Positions 1 to 8,245 of a stretch of DNA of 60,973 bases are shown here, piece after piece. The stretch lies in the NCBI GenBank assembly GCA_021847645.1, contig JAJZQG010000015.1, positions 1-60,973 of the forward strand, in the 5' to 3' direction. Each line of letters opens with the position of its first letter. Position 1 is the stretch's first letter. Under the pieces are notes generated by a model, which saw only the letters and a program-made list of their open reading frames with translations, was not told the DNA's origin and ran no database searches. The position numbers and the translations under genes were made by a program. This stretch comes from Myxococcales bacterium. Lineage in GTDB: Bacteria; Myxococcota_A; Polyangia; Polyangiales; Polyangiaceae.

Positions 1-490
1 TGAAGCTGCGAGCCGGGATCTGCTTGGTGGGGATGGGGAAGCCGGGTTCCTTGCAGCGGCGCTGCAGGACGGCGGACGGAGCGCGCACCGTGACGATCGG
101 TTGTTCCATCCGCCACTCGAAGGTGAGGGCTGCCTGCACCGCACCGGCGACGGTGCAGTGGTACTCGGTGCCCTGCGGGGTGCGCATGAGCTCGGTACGC
201 TGGATGTCCACCAGGCCGGTCAGACCTCGCTCACCCAGGTGCAGTGTGAACTGATCGGTGGCGCGCATCCAAGCCACGTCCTTCTGCTCCAGGTAGGCCT
301 CGGTCTGGCTCATCTCACGCCACGCCGTGCCCACCAGCCGGATACGCTCTTCGGCGCTCGCGTGCTTCGGCGCTTGGGGCGGAGGCTCGTTCTTCGGTCC
401 ACAGCCCCACAGGAGCAGTGCGACCGCCGACAGTGCCATCGCCCCCCATCCCCGCGCGCTAGCACCCAGTACCGTCGCTGCGCTCCTCAT
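1..490 (-). CDS. Lipoprotein of unknown function (partial, runs off the left edge)
   Basis: I do not recognise the family. An ATG at 488-490 opens a frame with no stop down to base 1, so the C-terminus lies outside the window. The N-terminus has Arg residues, a hydrophobic stretch and a Cys near residue 30 in the context LLLWGC, which resembles a lipoprotein signal peptide, although the Trp at -2 is unusual for a lipobox. The rest of the visible 163 residues is soluble and polar. A strong ribosome-binding site, GGGGAGG, sits about 7 bases before the ATG and supports this start. It follows another lipoprotein gene on the same strand by 28 bases, so the two probably share a transcript and act in the cell envelope. 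Confidence 0.75.
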   Translation of the reverse strand, partial: MRSAATVLGASARGWGAMALSAVALLLWGCGPKNEPPPQAPKHASAEERIRLVGTAWREMSQTEAYLEQKDVAWMRATDQFTLHLGERGLTGLVDIQRTELMRTPQGTEYHCTVAGAVQAALTFEWRMEQPIVTVRAPSAVLQRRCKEPGFPIPTKQIPARSF

Positions 491-518
491 CGCCACGCCT
501 CCCCGTCGCATCGCCCGC

Positions 519-1028
519 TCACCCGCCGTCGCCGGACGGCACCTCGGCAGATGCAGCCTCCCCCGCGCCGTCGTCTGCTGCTCCGTCTGCCGAGTCCGTT
601 CCCGCGTCGCTCGACGTCGCGGCCGGGGGGGACAGGAACGTGCAGGGTGCGAATTGCTCCGGGTGCTCGATGAAGGTGCACGCATCCACCGTCGCACCGC
701 TGATCGTACACGGCGTGCCCGCCTTGGCGCATCCCCCCGCCGCCTTGATCGCGTCCACGCACTGGTTGATCGCCGGATCCCCGGGATCGCTCTCGGTCGA
801 CAGTCCGTGCAGGCACTGATCGCGGTAGTACCGCTTGCATGCGTCGACATCCAGGCTCTCGTAGCCGGGGCATGCGCCCACGGCATCGCAACGGGCATCC
901 TCGATCGAGCGACACCCGTCGGGGTTGACTGGATCGATCCCGCACCCGGGCGCGGCGGCACCCAGCATCATGCCGAGCAGCGCGCCGGACCACGACACAG
1001 CGCGACCGAACCTGAAGCAAGCGTCCAT
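519..1028 (-). CDS. Cys-rich lipoprotein with acidic Asp/Ala/Ser tail
   Basis: The predicted 169-residue protein starts with a typical export signal (MDACFRFGRAV, then a hydrophobic stretch) ending in a lipobox-like AAPGC near residue 29. The mature part has about ten Cys residues, suggesting disulphides outside the cytoplasm. The C-terminal third is low-complexity Asp/Ala/Ser/Gly. The frame stays open to 1136, but the upstream residues look non-coding, so the ATG at 1026-1028 was chosen because it places the signal peptide at the N-terminus. An ATG at 1044-1046 is the alternative. No enzymatic motif is visible. The design matches the lipoprotein at 21590-22111. It is probably co-transcribed with the partial lipoprotein downstream. 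Confidence 0.75.
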   Translation of the reverse strand: MDACFRFGRAVSWSGALLGMMLGAAAPGCGIDPVNPDGCRSIEDARCDAVGACPGYESLDVDACKRYYRDQCLHGLSTESDPGDPAINQCVDAIKAAGGCAKAGTPCTISGATVDACTFIEHPEQFAPCTFLSPPAATSSDAGTDSADGAADDGAGEAASAEVPSGDGG

Positions 1029-1187
1029 GCCCGGGCGGTACCACATGGTGTCAAAGGAGGCCAGTTTTCGGGGCAGGGGCGAGACCCCGTTCCCTCGGCA
1101 CTCCGAGCCGACCGGTCTCGCCACGCGTGGCGCCAAGCGTCCGCCGATGTTTCGCCATCCGCTCCGGGCGCGCTAGGCTCGCTGCGC

Positions 1188-2093
1188 ATGATCCCCGCCA
1201 TGGTCCTGTGCGCCGGCTTCGGCACGCGATTGCGTCCGATCACCGATAGCATCCCCAAGCCGCTGCTGCCGGTCGGTGACCGCGCCGCGTTCCTGCACGT
1301 CGTCGAGTGGATCGAGTCGGCCGGCTTTGGCCCCGTGGTCATGAACACCCACCATCGCGCCGACGCCTTCGACGGTCGCGTACCGCGAAGCGTGCGTCTA
1401 GTGCACGAAGCCGACCGCATCCTGGGCACCGCGGGAGGTCTGGCCAATGCCGCGGCGATCCTCGGCGAGGGTGAGGTGCTCGTGTGGAACGGCGACGTGG
1501 CCGCGCAACCCGACCTCGGCGCGTTGTTGGGCTCCCACCGAAAGCAGTTGAGACCGACCGTGGCATCGCTGCTGGCCGCGCGGCGTGCGTGCGGCGAAGG
1601 CACGTTGGGCGTGGATGAATCGGGAGGCGTGGTGCGGCTGCGCGGCGAAACCTTCGGCCATGAGATCTCCGGAGCGGACTTCCTAGGCATCCAGATCGTC
1701 GGCGAGCGGGGCCGCGAGTTGCTGCCGATCGAAGGATGCCTGGTGGGTGACGTCTACCTGCCAGCGCTGCGGCGGGGCGAACGTGTCGCGGTGGCCTGGC
1801 ACGACGGCGACTGGGTGGACATCGGAAGTCCTCGCGCGCTGCTCGAGGCGAATCTTCGCTGGCTGCGCAAGCGGGGGCTCGATGCGTGGATCGAGCCCGG
1901 GGCACAGCTTGGGCCGGGCGTCTCGGTGCGCGAAAGCGTGGTCTGCGAAGGCGCTTCGGTGTCAGGATCGGGCGCGATCGAGCAGTGCCTGGTGTTGCCC
2001 GGAGCGACGGTGCAGGCCCCGGCCGCCCGGCTCATCGCGCTGGGCGCACGACAGACGATTGCCGTCGATTCGGCCAGTCCCGGCGCGAGGTGA
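1188..2093 (+). CDS. Sugar-1-phosphate nucleotidyltransferase (NDP-sugar pyrophosphorylase family)
   Basis: The 301-residue protein begins with the nucleotide-binding signature of this family: AGFGTRLRPIT near residue 9, followed by PKPLLPVGD. Such enzymes join a sugar-1-phosphate to an NTP, releasing pyrophosphate, in the cytoplasm. The catalytic-centre motif WNGDV (for the usual WxGD) follows near residue 100. The C-terminal 60 residues show short Gly/Val/Ser repeats typical of the left-handed beta-helix cap of mannose-1-phosphate guanylyltransferases and related uridylyltransferases. The sugar and nucleotide cannot be read from the sequence; MurNAc-1-phosphate uridylyltransferase (MurU-like) is an alternative. 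ATG 1188 is chosen because it places the family motif at the N-terminus, although the frame is open far upstream. The next gene follows after 48 bases. Confidence 0.85.
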   Translation: MIPAMVLCAGFGTRLRPITDSIPKPLLPVGDRAAFLHVVEWIESAGFGPVVMNTHHRADAFDGRVPRSVRLVHEADRILGTAGGLANAAAILGEGEVLVWNGDVAAQPDLGALLGSHRKQLRPTVASLLAARRACGEGTLGVDESGGVVRLRGETFGHEISGADFLGIQIVGERGRELLPIEGCLVGDVYLPALRRGERVAVAWHDGDWVDIGSPRALLEANLRWLRKRGLDAWIEPGAQLGPGVSVRESVVCEGASVSGSGAIEQCLVLPGATVQAPAARLIALGARQTIAVDSASPGAR

Positions 2094-2141
2094 CCAGCCG
2101 ATGGCGGATGAACTATCCTTGCCGCAACGGAGACCCCTCGC

Positions 2142-3845
2142 ATGAAGCCAACTGCACGCTTCCGGCCGGCCTGGTCCGAGAGCGCCCCGGGCGCCGGCAC
2201 CTTCCGCTCCATTGCCAAGTACGGCGATCCCCGCGCATTCAAGCACCCGAGCGACGCGTGGGTGCGGATGATGATGCAGGAGTTCGGCATGACCGAGGCG
2301 GACTTCTCCCGCAAGCGCGACCAGGGCGACATCCCGGTGGCGATCGGGCGCCCTTCGAAGCTCAGCTCTGCGCACCTCGAAGCCCTCGCGGGTATCGTCG
2401 GCGACAAGAACGTCGCCGTCGACGACTATAGCCGGCTCAAGTACGCGTCGGGAAAGACCGCCGAGGAGATCCTCGAGCTGCGCAGGGGAATTGTCCGCGA
2501 AGTGGCGGATGCGGTCGTCCACCCGCGCGACAAGAACGACGTGCGGAAGATCGTCGAGTACTGCGACGCGGAGCGTATCGCGGTGACGGCGTACGGGGGC
2601 GGCTCCTCGGTGAACTTCGGCTGCCGGCCGTACCGCGGTGGCATCTCCCTGGTCCTGGGCACGCACATGAGCTCGTTGCTGGACATCAACGAGACCGACC
2701 AACTCGCGCGCGTGCAGCCAGGCATGCTCGGTCCGGCCTACGAAGACGCCCTTGAGCACGCACCCGAGCGTTTCGGCTGCAGGCGACGCTACACGTGCGG
2801 GCACTTTCCCCAGTCGTTCGAGTACTCCACGGTCGGAGGCTGGGTCGTGACGCTCGGCTCCGGACAGGCGTCTACCTATTACGGGGATGCCTACGATCTG
2901 GTGTTCAGCCAGGAGTACGTCACGCCGGTGGGCAGCTTCAAGACGATCGAGGCTCCGGCCACGGCGACCGGCCCGCGCATCAACGACATCATGAAGGGTT
3001 CGGAAGGGTCGTTCGGAATCCTGGTCGAGGCCCGGATGAGGGTCTTCCGGTACATGCCCGAGAACCGCGCGCGCTTCGGGTTCATGTATCCCAGCTGGGA
3101 GGCCGCGGTGGACGCGAGCCGCGAGATCATGCAAGGCGAGTTCGGCCGTCCCGCGGTCTATCGCATCTCCGATCCGGAGGAGACCGACCGGGGGCTCAAG
3201 CTCTATGGCGTGCCCGGCTTCGCCGAGCCGATCATGGCGAAGCTCGGGTTCGAGCCGATGCGCCGCTGCCTGTGTTTGGGCACGGTCGAAGGCGACCCGG
3301 ACTACACCCGCCTGGTGTCCCGCAAGGTCAAGCAGGTCGCCAAGCGCTACGGGGCTGTTTCGCTAGGTGGTTATGCAACCAGGAAGTGGGAGCCTACCCG
3401 CTACACCGAACCCTATATGCGGGAAGACCTCAATGACTTCGGCATCCTGATCGACACGCTCGAAGCCGGCGTGACGTGGGACAACCTGCACCGTCTGCAC
3501 CAAGGCGTCCGCGCGTTCGTCAAGAGCCGCCCGGGCACGATCTGCATGACGCACGCCTCGCACTTCTACCCGCAGGGCACGAACCTGTACTTCATCTTCG
3601 TCGCCCGCATGGATCTCGACGAGTACGTTGCGTTTCAGGCCGGGATCATCGACCAGATCCTGAAGCACGGCGGCACGCTGAGCCATCACCACGGTGTGGG
3701 CCGCCTGCTCGCGCCTTGGATGGAGGCGCACCTCGGCCCCGAGCAGATGGGCGTGCTGCGCGCTCTCAAGCGCCACTTCGATCCGAACAACGTCATGAAC
3801 CCGGGCGGCCAGCTCGGGCTCGACGAGATTCCGCCCCGGAGGTGA
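2142..3845 (+). CDS. FAD-linked oxidase, alkylglycerone-phosphate synthase (AGPS)-like
   Basis: The 567-residue protein has a PCMH-type FAD-binding domain from about residue 125 (VVHPRDKNDV, then YGGGSSVNFG and GSEGSFGI). Its C-terminal catalytic domain contains SHHHGVGRL near residue 514, the triple-His motif of alkylglycerone-phosphate synthases. In that family the flavin enzyme swaps the acyl chain of acyl-DHAP for a fatty alcohol, giving the ether bond of ether lipids. The length is close to that of the mature eukaryotic enzyme. Ether lipid synthesis through an AGPS homologue is known in myxobacteria. The paralogous D-lactate and glycolate oxidase branches share the FAD domain but not the HHH context, so AGPS-like is the best reading. 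ATG 2142 follows a modest GGAG. No ether-lipid partner gene is nearby. Confidence 0.82.
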   Translation: MKPTARFRPAWSESAPGAGTFRSIAKYGDPRAFKHPSDAWVRMMMQEFGMTEADFSRKRDQGDIPVAIGRPSKLSSAHLEALAGIVGDKNVAVDDYSRLKYASGKTAEEILELRRGIVREVADAVVHPRDKNDVRKIVEYCDAERIAVTAYGGGSSVNFGCRPYRGGISLVLGTHMSSLLDINETDQLARVQPGMLGPAYEDALEHAPERFGCRRRYTCGHFPQSFEYSTVGGWVVTLGSGQASTYYGDAYDLVFSQEYVTPVGSFKTIEAPATATGPRINDIMKGSEGSFGILVEARMRVFRYMPENRARFGFMYPSWEAAVDASREIMQGEFGRPAVYRISDPEETDRGLKLYGVPGFAEPIMAKLGFEPMRRCLCLGTVEGDPDYTRLVSRKVKQVAKRYGAVSLGGYATRKWEPTRYTEPYMREDLNDFGILIDTLEAGVTWDNLHRLHQGVRAFVKSRPGTICMTHASHFYPQGTNLYFIFVARMDLDEYVAFQAGIIDQILKHGGTLSHHHGVGRLLAPWMEAHLGPEQMGVLRALKRHFDPNNVMNPGGQLGLDEIPPRR

Positions 3846-3886
3846 CCCGGTGACGGCACGCGCAAGCAATCCGTTGCGGCATCGCG

Positions 3887-5284
3887 CTACTGCCGCACGA
3901 ACACCTCGAGGCTTCGCACGGGAGTCCCGTCCGCGGAATAGCCGCCCAGCACTCCGACGGTGTTGCCCATCAGGGGCACCGACAGCGCCCCCTGACGCGG
4001 CTCGCGCAACGCAACCTCGGTGATCGACGGCGTGCTGTCGATTCCCTCGAGCAGGAACGCTGCCGTGCGGCTCGACGCATCCGCCTGCTGCTCGTCGCCC
4101 ACCAGGAGCACGGCGTGCGTATCGACGGCATACACCGCCGCGTTCACGACGGGCAGGGGCGGGCTGGCATCCAGTTGCGCGGCGGCGCAGGTCGAGGTGC
4201 ACGACACGTCCACGAGGCGCGTGGAAGATGGCGACGAATCAGCGGGGTTGAGCCCACCGACGAGCACGATGCGGTCTGCGTCGATGCCCGCGGCCCCGGC
4301 GCCCGAGGTCGCGTCGGAAGGAAACGCGAGGTTCGAAAAAGCGCTGGCGTCCTGGGAGAGGACCTCGATTCCCGCGCCGCTGGCTGCGCCTCCCGCCACG
4401 ACCAAGCCATGGCCCGAGAGCCATGTTGCCGAGGCGCCCTTCCGGGGCGTGTTCAAATGCTCGGCCTCGAGCGTCAGATCGGTTCTCACCCGGAGCACGA
4501 CGTCCGATGCAGCCGAGCTTCGCGTGGCGCCGACCACGTACGCGCTGCCATCATCGCCGAAGACGACCTGTCCGCCGGACACGTCGGCGAAGCTCACGCC
4601 GGCCGGTGCGGTGGCTTCGGCCTGGTCATGCGTTGCGAAGTCGAACCATGTCGCGCCGGTCTCGTCGATCAGCAGGGCGTATTCGCCGAGCACGATGGGC
4701 ATGGCCGTCGGCGAGCGCGGCAGCTGCAACGAGGCGGACACGACATTCCAGGCACCCAGATCGTAGGCCGAGATCGTCGAGGCCGGAACGGCACTGCCAT
4801 TGGCGTCGAGCGTAGCGGATCCGCCGGCGACGACCAGGAACTGGGAGCTGATGATGCCGAGGGCGCCGCCTGACCGTGCGATGGGAAGCGCGCCGGGCGG
4901 ACGGGAGAACTCGCCCACGCGGCCGACGAAGACGGGCACATCGTGGCCGTAGAGCGTCGCCAGCGAATAGTAGAGGGTCTGGCCACGCAGCAGGGGGCGA
5001 TCGGCGCTGTCTTCGAGCGAGGCCGCGATCGCGGCCGTCTGCGACTTGTCGAGATCCCCGATGTCGAAGCTGTCGACGGGCCACGCCACACGGGCGATCT
5101 GCTTGCTGGTGCCGTCGATTCCGACCGCGTCGATGGTCAGGTGGTCGGGAACCGGAGCCCGCGTGAAAGCGTCGCTCTCCTGACCGGCGAGAATGACGAT
5201 CGTGGCGGGGGATGGGGCGGCGGAAGAGCAGCCCAGCAAGAGCAGGGGCCACACAAGGAGCAAGCGGGGTATGCGATCGAGCAC
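3887..5284 (-). CDS. Kelch/beta-propeller-like lipoprotein
   Basis: The 465-residue protein starts with a clean lipoprotein signal (hydrophobic LLLVWPLLLLGC, Cys19). The mature part has repeated blades of the type VVAGG/VLVGG/VGVLGG spaced roughly 45-60 residues apart, as in Kelch or galactose-oxidase-like beta-propellers. It is therefore expected to sit on the outer membrane or in the periplasm as a binding or scaffold domain. No catalytic residues can be assigned. Its 3' end faces the AGPS-like gene with a 41-base convergent gap. Its 5' end is divergent from argS across about 120 bases, where both genes must have their promoters, although I see no convincing consensus there. Proteins of this design are common and poorly characterised in Myxococcota. 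Confidence 0.75.
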   Translation of the reverse strand: MLDRIPRLLLVWPLLLLGCSSAAPSPATIVILAGQESDAFTRAPVPDHLTIDAVGIDGTSKQIARVAWPVDSFDIGDLDKSQTAAIAASLEDSADRPLLRGQTLYYSLATLYGHDVPVFVGRVGEFSRPPGALPIARSGGALGIISSQFLVVAGGSATLDANGSAVPASTISAYDLGAWNVVSASLQLPRSPTAMPIVLGEYALLIDETGATWFDFATHDQAEATAPAGVSFADVSGGQVVFGDDGSAYVVGATRSSAASDVVLRVRTDLTLEAEHLNTPRKGASATWLSGHGLVVAGGAASGAGIEVLSQDASAFSNLAFPSDATSGAGAAGIDADRIVLVGGLNPADSSPSSTRLVDVSCTSTCAAAQLDASPPLPVVNAAVYAVDTHAVLLVGDEQQADASSRTAAFLLEGIDSTPSITEVALREPRQGALSVPLMGNTVGVLGGYSADGTPVRSLEVFVRQ

Positions 5285-5405
5285 GAGATTGTGCTAGCGC
5301 GACCCAGCAGTGCTGTCATCCTGCGCCGCATCGGGCGCCGCCCCACGTCGTCCGAGCCAAAACTTGGCCTATCCAGGATTCCGGTTGTAGCGAAGGAGCG
5401 AACCC

Positions 5406-7265
5406 ATGGGTGTTGAAGAGAAGCTGAGGACCGAGATCGTGCGCGTCGTCGAGGACCTCGCGGCGTCCGGGGCTCTGTCGGCCGACGCGGCTGCCGTCCC
5501 GCCGTTCAGCGTGGAGCGTCCCAAGCGCGCCGACCACGGCGATCTGGCGACGAACGTGGCGATGGTGCTGGCGAAGCCGGCGCGCAAGCCGCCCCGGGAG
5601 ATCGCAGGGCTCGTGCAGGCGAAGCTCTCCGCCGTACCGTGGGTCAAGAAGGTCGACATCGCCGGCCCCGGGTTCCTCAATGTCACGCTCGAGCCGGCTG
5701 CCTTTCATGAAGTGCTCACCGAACTGCTGGCAGCAGGAGCCGGCTATGGGCGCGCGGCAGCGGCCACGGGCGAGCGCGTGCTGCTGGAGTTCGTGAGCGC
5801 CAACCCCACGGGCCCGCTGCTCATCTCGCACGGCCGCAACGCGATCGTGGGCGACGCGGTCGGAAGGCTCCTGGAAGCGTGCGGCCATCGCGTCGTGCGT
5901 GAGTACTACGTCAACGACTTCGGCAACCAGGTCAGGCTGCTGTCCAAGTCGGTGCGCGCCGCGTGGCGGGCAGAGCCCGCGCCCGATGGCGGCTATGGCG
6001 GCTGGTACGTGGCGACCATGGCGCAGTGGATCGGCAAGCACTTCCCCGAGGTGATCGACGACGAGTCGCGCGACGAGGAGCTGGCCAGGCACTGTGTCTC
6101 CAGGATGATCGAGGGCGTGCCCGGTGCAGCCGACGTGCAGGGCATCCGCCACACGCTCGAGTCGCTCAACATCTGGTTCGACGTCTGGTACTCGGAGGAG
6201 AGCCTTCACCGATGGAAGCGCGTGGACGCGGTCCTCGCGAAGCTGCGCGACGAGGGACTCATCGCGGAGGTCGAAGGCGGCGCGTTGGCCTTCAAGGTCG
6301 ACGAAGGGGCAGGGGACGAGCAGGCCAAGGATCGGATCGTTCGCAAGAGCGACGGCAAGACCTATACGTACTTCGCGAGCGACATCGCCTACCACGCGGA
6401 CAAGGCGGGGCGCGGGTTCGACCGGCTCATCAACGTGCTGGGCGCCGACCACCACGGCTACGTGCCGCGGCTGCGTGCGGCCTTGCAGGCGGTGGGCTTC
6501 GACACCGGCAAGTTCGAGGTGATTCTCTACCAGCTCGTGTCCCTGCTTCGGGACGGACAGCCCTACAAGATGGGCAAGCGGCTGGGCAACCTGATCACGG
6601 TCGACGAGGTGCTCGAGGAGATCGACGGCGCCGCCGGACGCGTCGGCGCCGGTGCGGACGCCCTGCGCTACTATTACTTGTCGCGACGGACCGAGACGCC
6701 GCTGGAGCTCGACATCGAGATCGCCAAGAAGCAGAGCCTGGACAACCCGGTCTTCTACCTTCAGTACGGGCATGCGCGGCTGTGCGCGATCCTGCGTCGC
6801 GCCGAGTCCGTGTTCGGGCTGCGACCGCCACGCCCCTCGCCGGCGCTGCTGGACAAGTTGGTGCACCCCGACGAGCTCGCGATTCTGCTTCTGCTCGGCA
6901 GCTACCCGGCGCTGGTGCAGGAGGCGTCGCGCGAGCGCGCGCCGCACAAGATCGTGTTCTTCCTGCAGGACCTTTCGCAGCAGTTCCAGAGCTACTTCAC
7001 GCGGCTCAAGGTCGAACACGACGCGATCCTGCCGCAGATCTGGCTGACCTCGCAGGAGGGCTGGCAGGAGCAGTGGGACCGCGACAAGTCCCTCGCACGG
7101 CTCATGTGGGTAGACGGCATTCGGCGCGTGTACAAGGCCGCGCTCGACCTGCTCGGCATCCACGCGCCCGAACGCATGGAGCGTCCCGCGGCCGCCGACG
7201 GAACACCGCAAGCGCAAGAAGAAGAAGACGATCAAGACGTCCCACCGACGTCGCCATCGCCTTGA
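5406..7265 (+). CDS. argS: Arginine--tRNA ligase (ArgRS)
   Basis: This 619-residue class I aminoacyl-tRNA synthetase charges tRNA-Arg with arginine in the cytoplasm. Visible landmarks are the N-terminal additional domain, the SANPTGPL...HGRN signature at about residues 130-146 (the HIGH region), the catalytic-domain strand INVLGADHHGY near residue 340, KMGKRLGN near residue 388 (the KMSKS loop, with Gly for the first Ser) and a DALR-type anticodon-binding domain to the C-terminus. The family normally ends close to the PERM sequence, but here about 28 further residues follow, rich in Pro, Asp, Glu, Gln and Ser. The start is set by GAAGGAG six bases before ATG 5406. The SPOR protein gene follows after 11 bases, its ribosome site lying against the argS stop, so the two are probably one transcript. 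Confidence 0.97.
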   Translation: MGVEEKLRTEIVRVVEDLAASGALSADAAAVPPFSVERPKRADHGDLATNVAMVLAKPARKPPREIAGLVQAKLSAVPWVKKVDIAGPGFLNVTLEPAAFHEVLTELLAAGAGYGRAAAATGERVLLEFVSANPTGPLLISHGRNAIVGDAVGRLLEACGHRVVREYYVNDFGNQVRLLSKSVRAAWRAEPAPDGGYGGWYVATMAQWIGKHFPEVIDDESRDEELARHCVSRMIEGVPGAADVQGIRHTLESLNIWFDVWYSEESLHRWKRVDAVLAKLRDEGLIAEVEGGALAFKVDEGAGDEQAKDRIVRKSDGKTYTYFASDIAYHADKAGRGFDRLINVLGADHHGYVPRLRAALQAVGFDTGKFEVILYQLVSLLRDGQPYKMGKRLGNLITVDEVLEEIDGAAGRVGAGADALRYYYLSRRTETPLELDIEIAKKQSLDNPVFYLQYGHARLCAILRRAESVFGLRPPRPSPALLDKLVHPDELAILLLLGSYPALVQEASRERAPHKIVFFLQDLSQQFQSYFTRLKVEHDAILPQIWLTSQEGWQEQWDRDKSLARLMWVDGIRRVYKAALDLLGIHAPERMERPAAADGTPQAQEEEDDQDVPPTSPSP

Positions 7266-7276
7266 GGAGCATCACG

Positions 7277-8080
7277 ATGGATAGCGCCAACCTTCGCAAC
7301 ATCGAACAGATCCAGGAAGGGGATCCGAGGAAGCCGGCGGGCTCGCGGCTGGGCACGCTGGTCATGTCGTCGCTCGCAGGCGCTTGTGTCGTGTTCGCGG
7401 TCTTCGCGTTGGCGAAGAAGCCCAACACGGCGCCCGTTGCGAAGGTCGACCCGCTCGCGGCTCTGGCCCACAAGGCGGAGGCCGCGCCATCCGCCACCGC
7501 GGCGCTGGCGGGCAAGGACGTGGCGTTTCCGAGCCTGCTGTCCGACGAGCCGCACCCGACGACGGCGATGGCGGCACTGCGGAGCGCCAAGGGCGTGGGC
7601 AGCGCGAGCGCGCAGATGGTGTTGCCTCCCGGCGCACCGACCGAGCCGCCGGCCGCAGCCGATCAGCTGCCGGTCGTGCCGCTTCCGGCGCAGAACTACC
7701 TTCAGCTCAGCCCGATGGTGACTCGTCCGCGCGACTCGCTGACGGCGATGGCGCAGCAGGCCTCGACGCCGACGGGGCCGGAAGTGCAGCCCGGCGGGCC
7801 GGGGCAATTCCAGCTGCAGGTCAGCTCGTTCCGCAAGGAGAAGGTCGCCGACGCGTTTGCCGATGCGCTGCGACAGCGCGGCCACCGCGCCTACGTCGAA
7901 TCCGCGGAAGTCCCGGGCAAGGGAACCTGGTACCGGGTGCGGGTCGGGCCGTTCAAGAACAAGTACGAAGCGATGAACTATCGCACCGAGTTCGAGAAGC
8001 GCGAGCACATCGTGACCTTCCTGGTCGAGCCGCCGCGCCCGTCGGCCACCGCACGCGCCCGCACCGTGGTCACCGATTGA
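7277..8080 (+). CDS. Membrane-anchored SPOR-domain protein
   Basis: The 267-residue protein has a short cytoplasmic N-terminus, one membrane segment at about residues 26-46, a low-complexity Ala/Pro periplasmic linker and a C-terminal SPOR domain from about residue 185 (FQLQVSSFRKEKVA through WYRVRVGPF). SPOR domains bind peptidoglycan stripped of stem peptides, as found at division sites, so a role in septal or polar cell-wall remodelling is likely; FtsN and DedD are known examples of this layout. The start at ATG 7277 is supported by GAGGAG overlapping the argS stop. Linkage to argS is seen in other bacteria with SPOR proteins. The gene ends 6 bases from the converging minus-strand frame. 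Confidence 0.88.
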   Translation: MDSANLRNIEQIQEGDPRKPAGSRLGTLVMSSLAGACVVFAVFALAKKPNTAPVAKVDPLAALAHKAEAAPSATAALAGKDVAFPSLLSDEPHPTTAMAALRSAKGVGSASAQMVLPPGAPTEPPAAADQLPVVPLPAQNYLQLSPMVTRPRDSLTAMAQQASTPTGPEVQPGGPGQFQLQVSSFRKEKVADAFADALRQRGHRAYVESAEVPGKGTWYRVRVGPFKNKYEAMNYRTEFEKREHIVTFLVEPPRPSATARARTVVTD

Positions 8081-8086
8081 CCCGCG

Positions 8087-8245
8087 CTACTTCTTCTCGG
8101 CCTCCGAGTCCTTCGCCACGCCGGACAACACGTTTTCCTGGGCGACTGCCGGCGACACGCTGCTGCCACGCATCGGACCACGTGCAGGGCAGCCGGTCCG
8201 GCGGATAGCTGTCCACGGGCTCCACACGAGCCGCAGTGCTTTCAT
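8087..8245 (-). CDS. Small open frame (52 residues), possibly the displaced C-terminus of the upstream gene
   Basis: The frame begins with an ATG that overlaps the stop of the upstream gene as ATGA, so it could be translated by coupling. It encodes 52 residues ending in ENVLSGVAKDSEAEKK, which looks like a real coding end with strong G/C at third positions. The first half looks poor in this frame (RLVWSPWTAIRRTGCP), whereas the same bases shifted by one read ARVEPVDSYPPDRLPCTW with better third-position G/C. It may therefore be a fragment caused by a frameshift, in the genome or in the assembly, rather than an independent gene. No family is recognised. Confidence 0.35.
   Translation of the reverse strand: MKALRLVWSPWTAIRRTGCPARGPMRGSSVSPAVAQENVLSGVAKDSEAEKK

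Noticed and set aside
5316-7235. A minus-strand open frame of over 600 codons across argS
   Set aside because: It lies entirely opposite the well-supported argS and has no recognisable domain.
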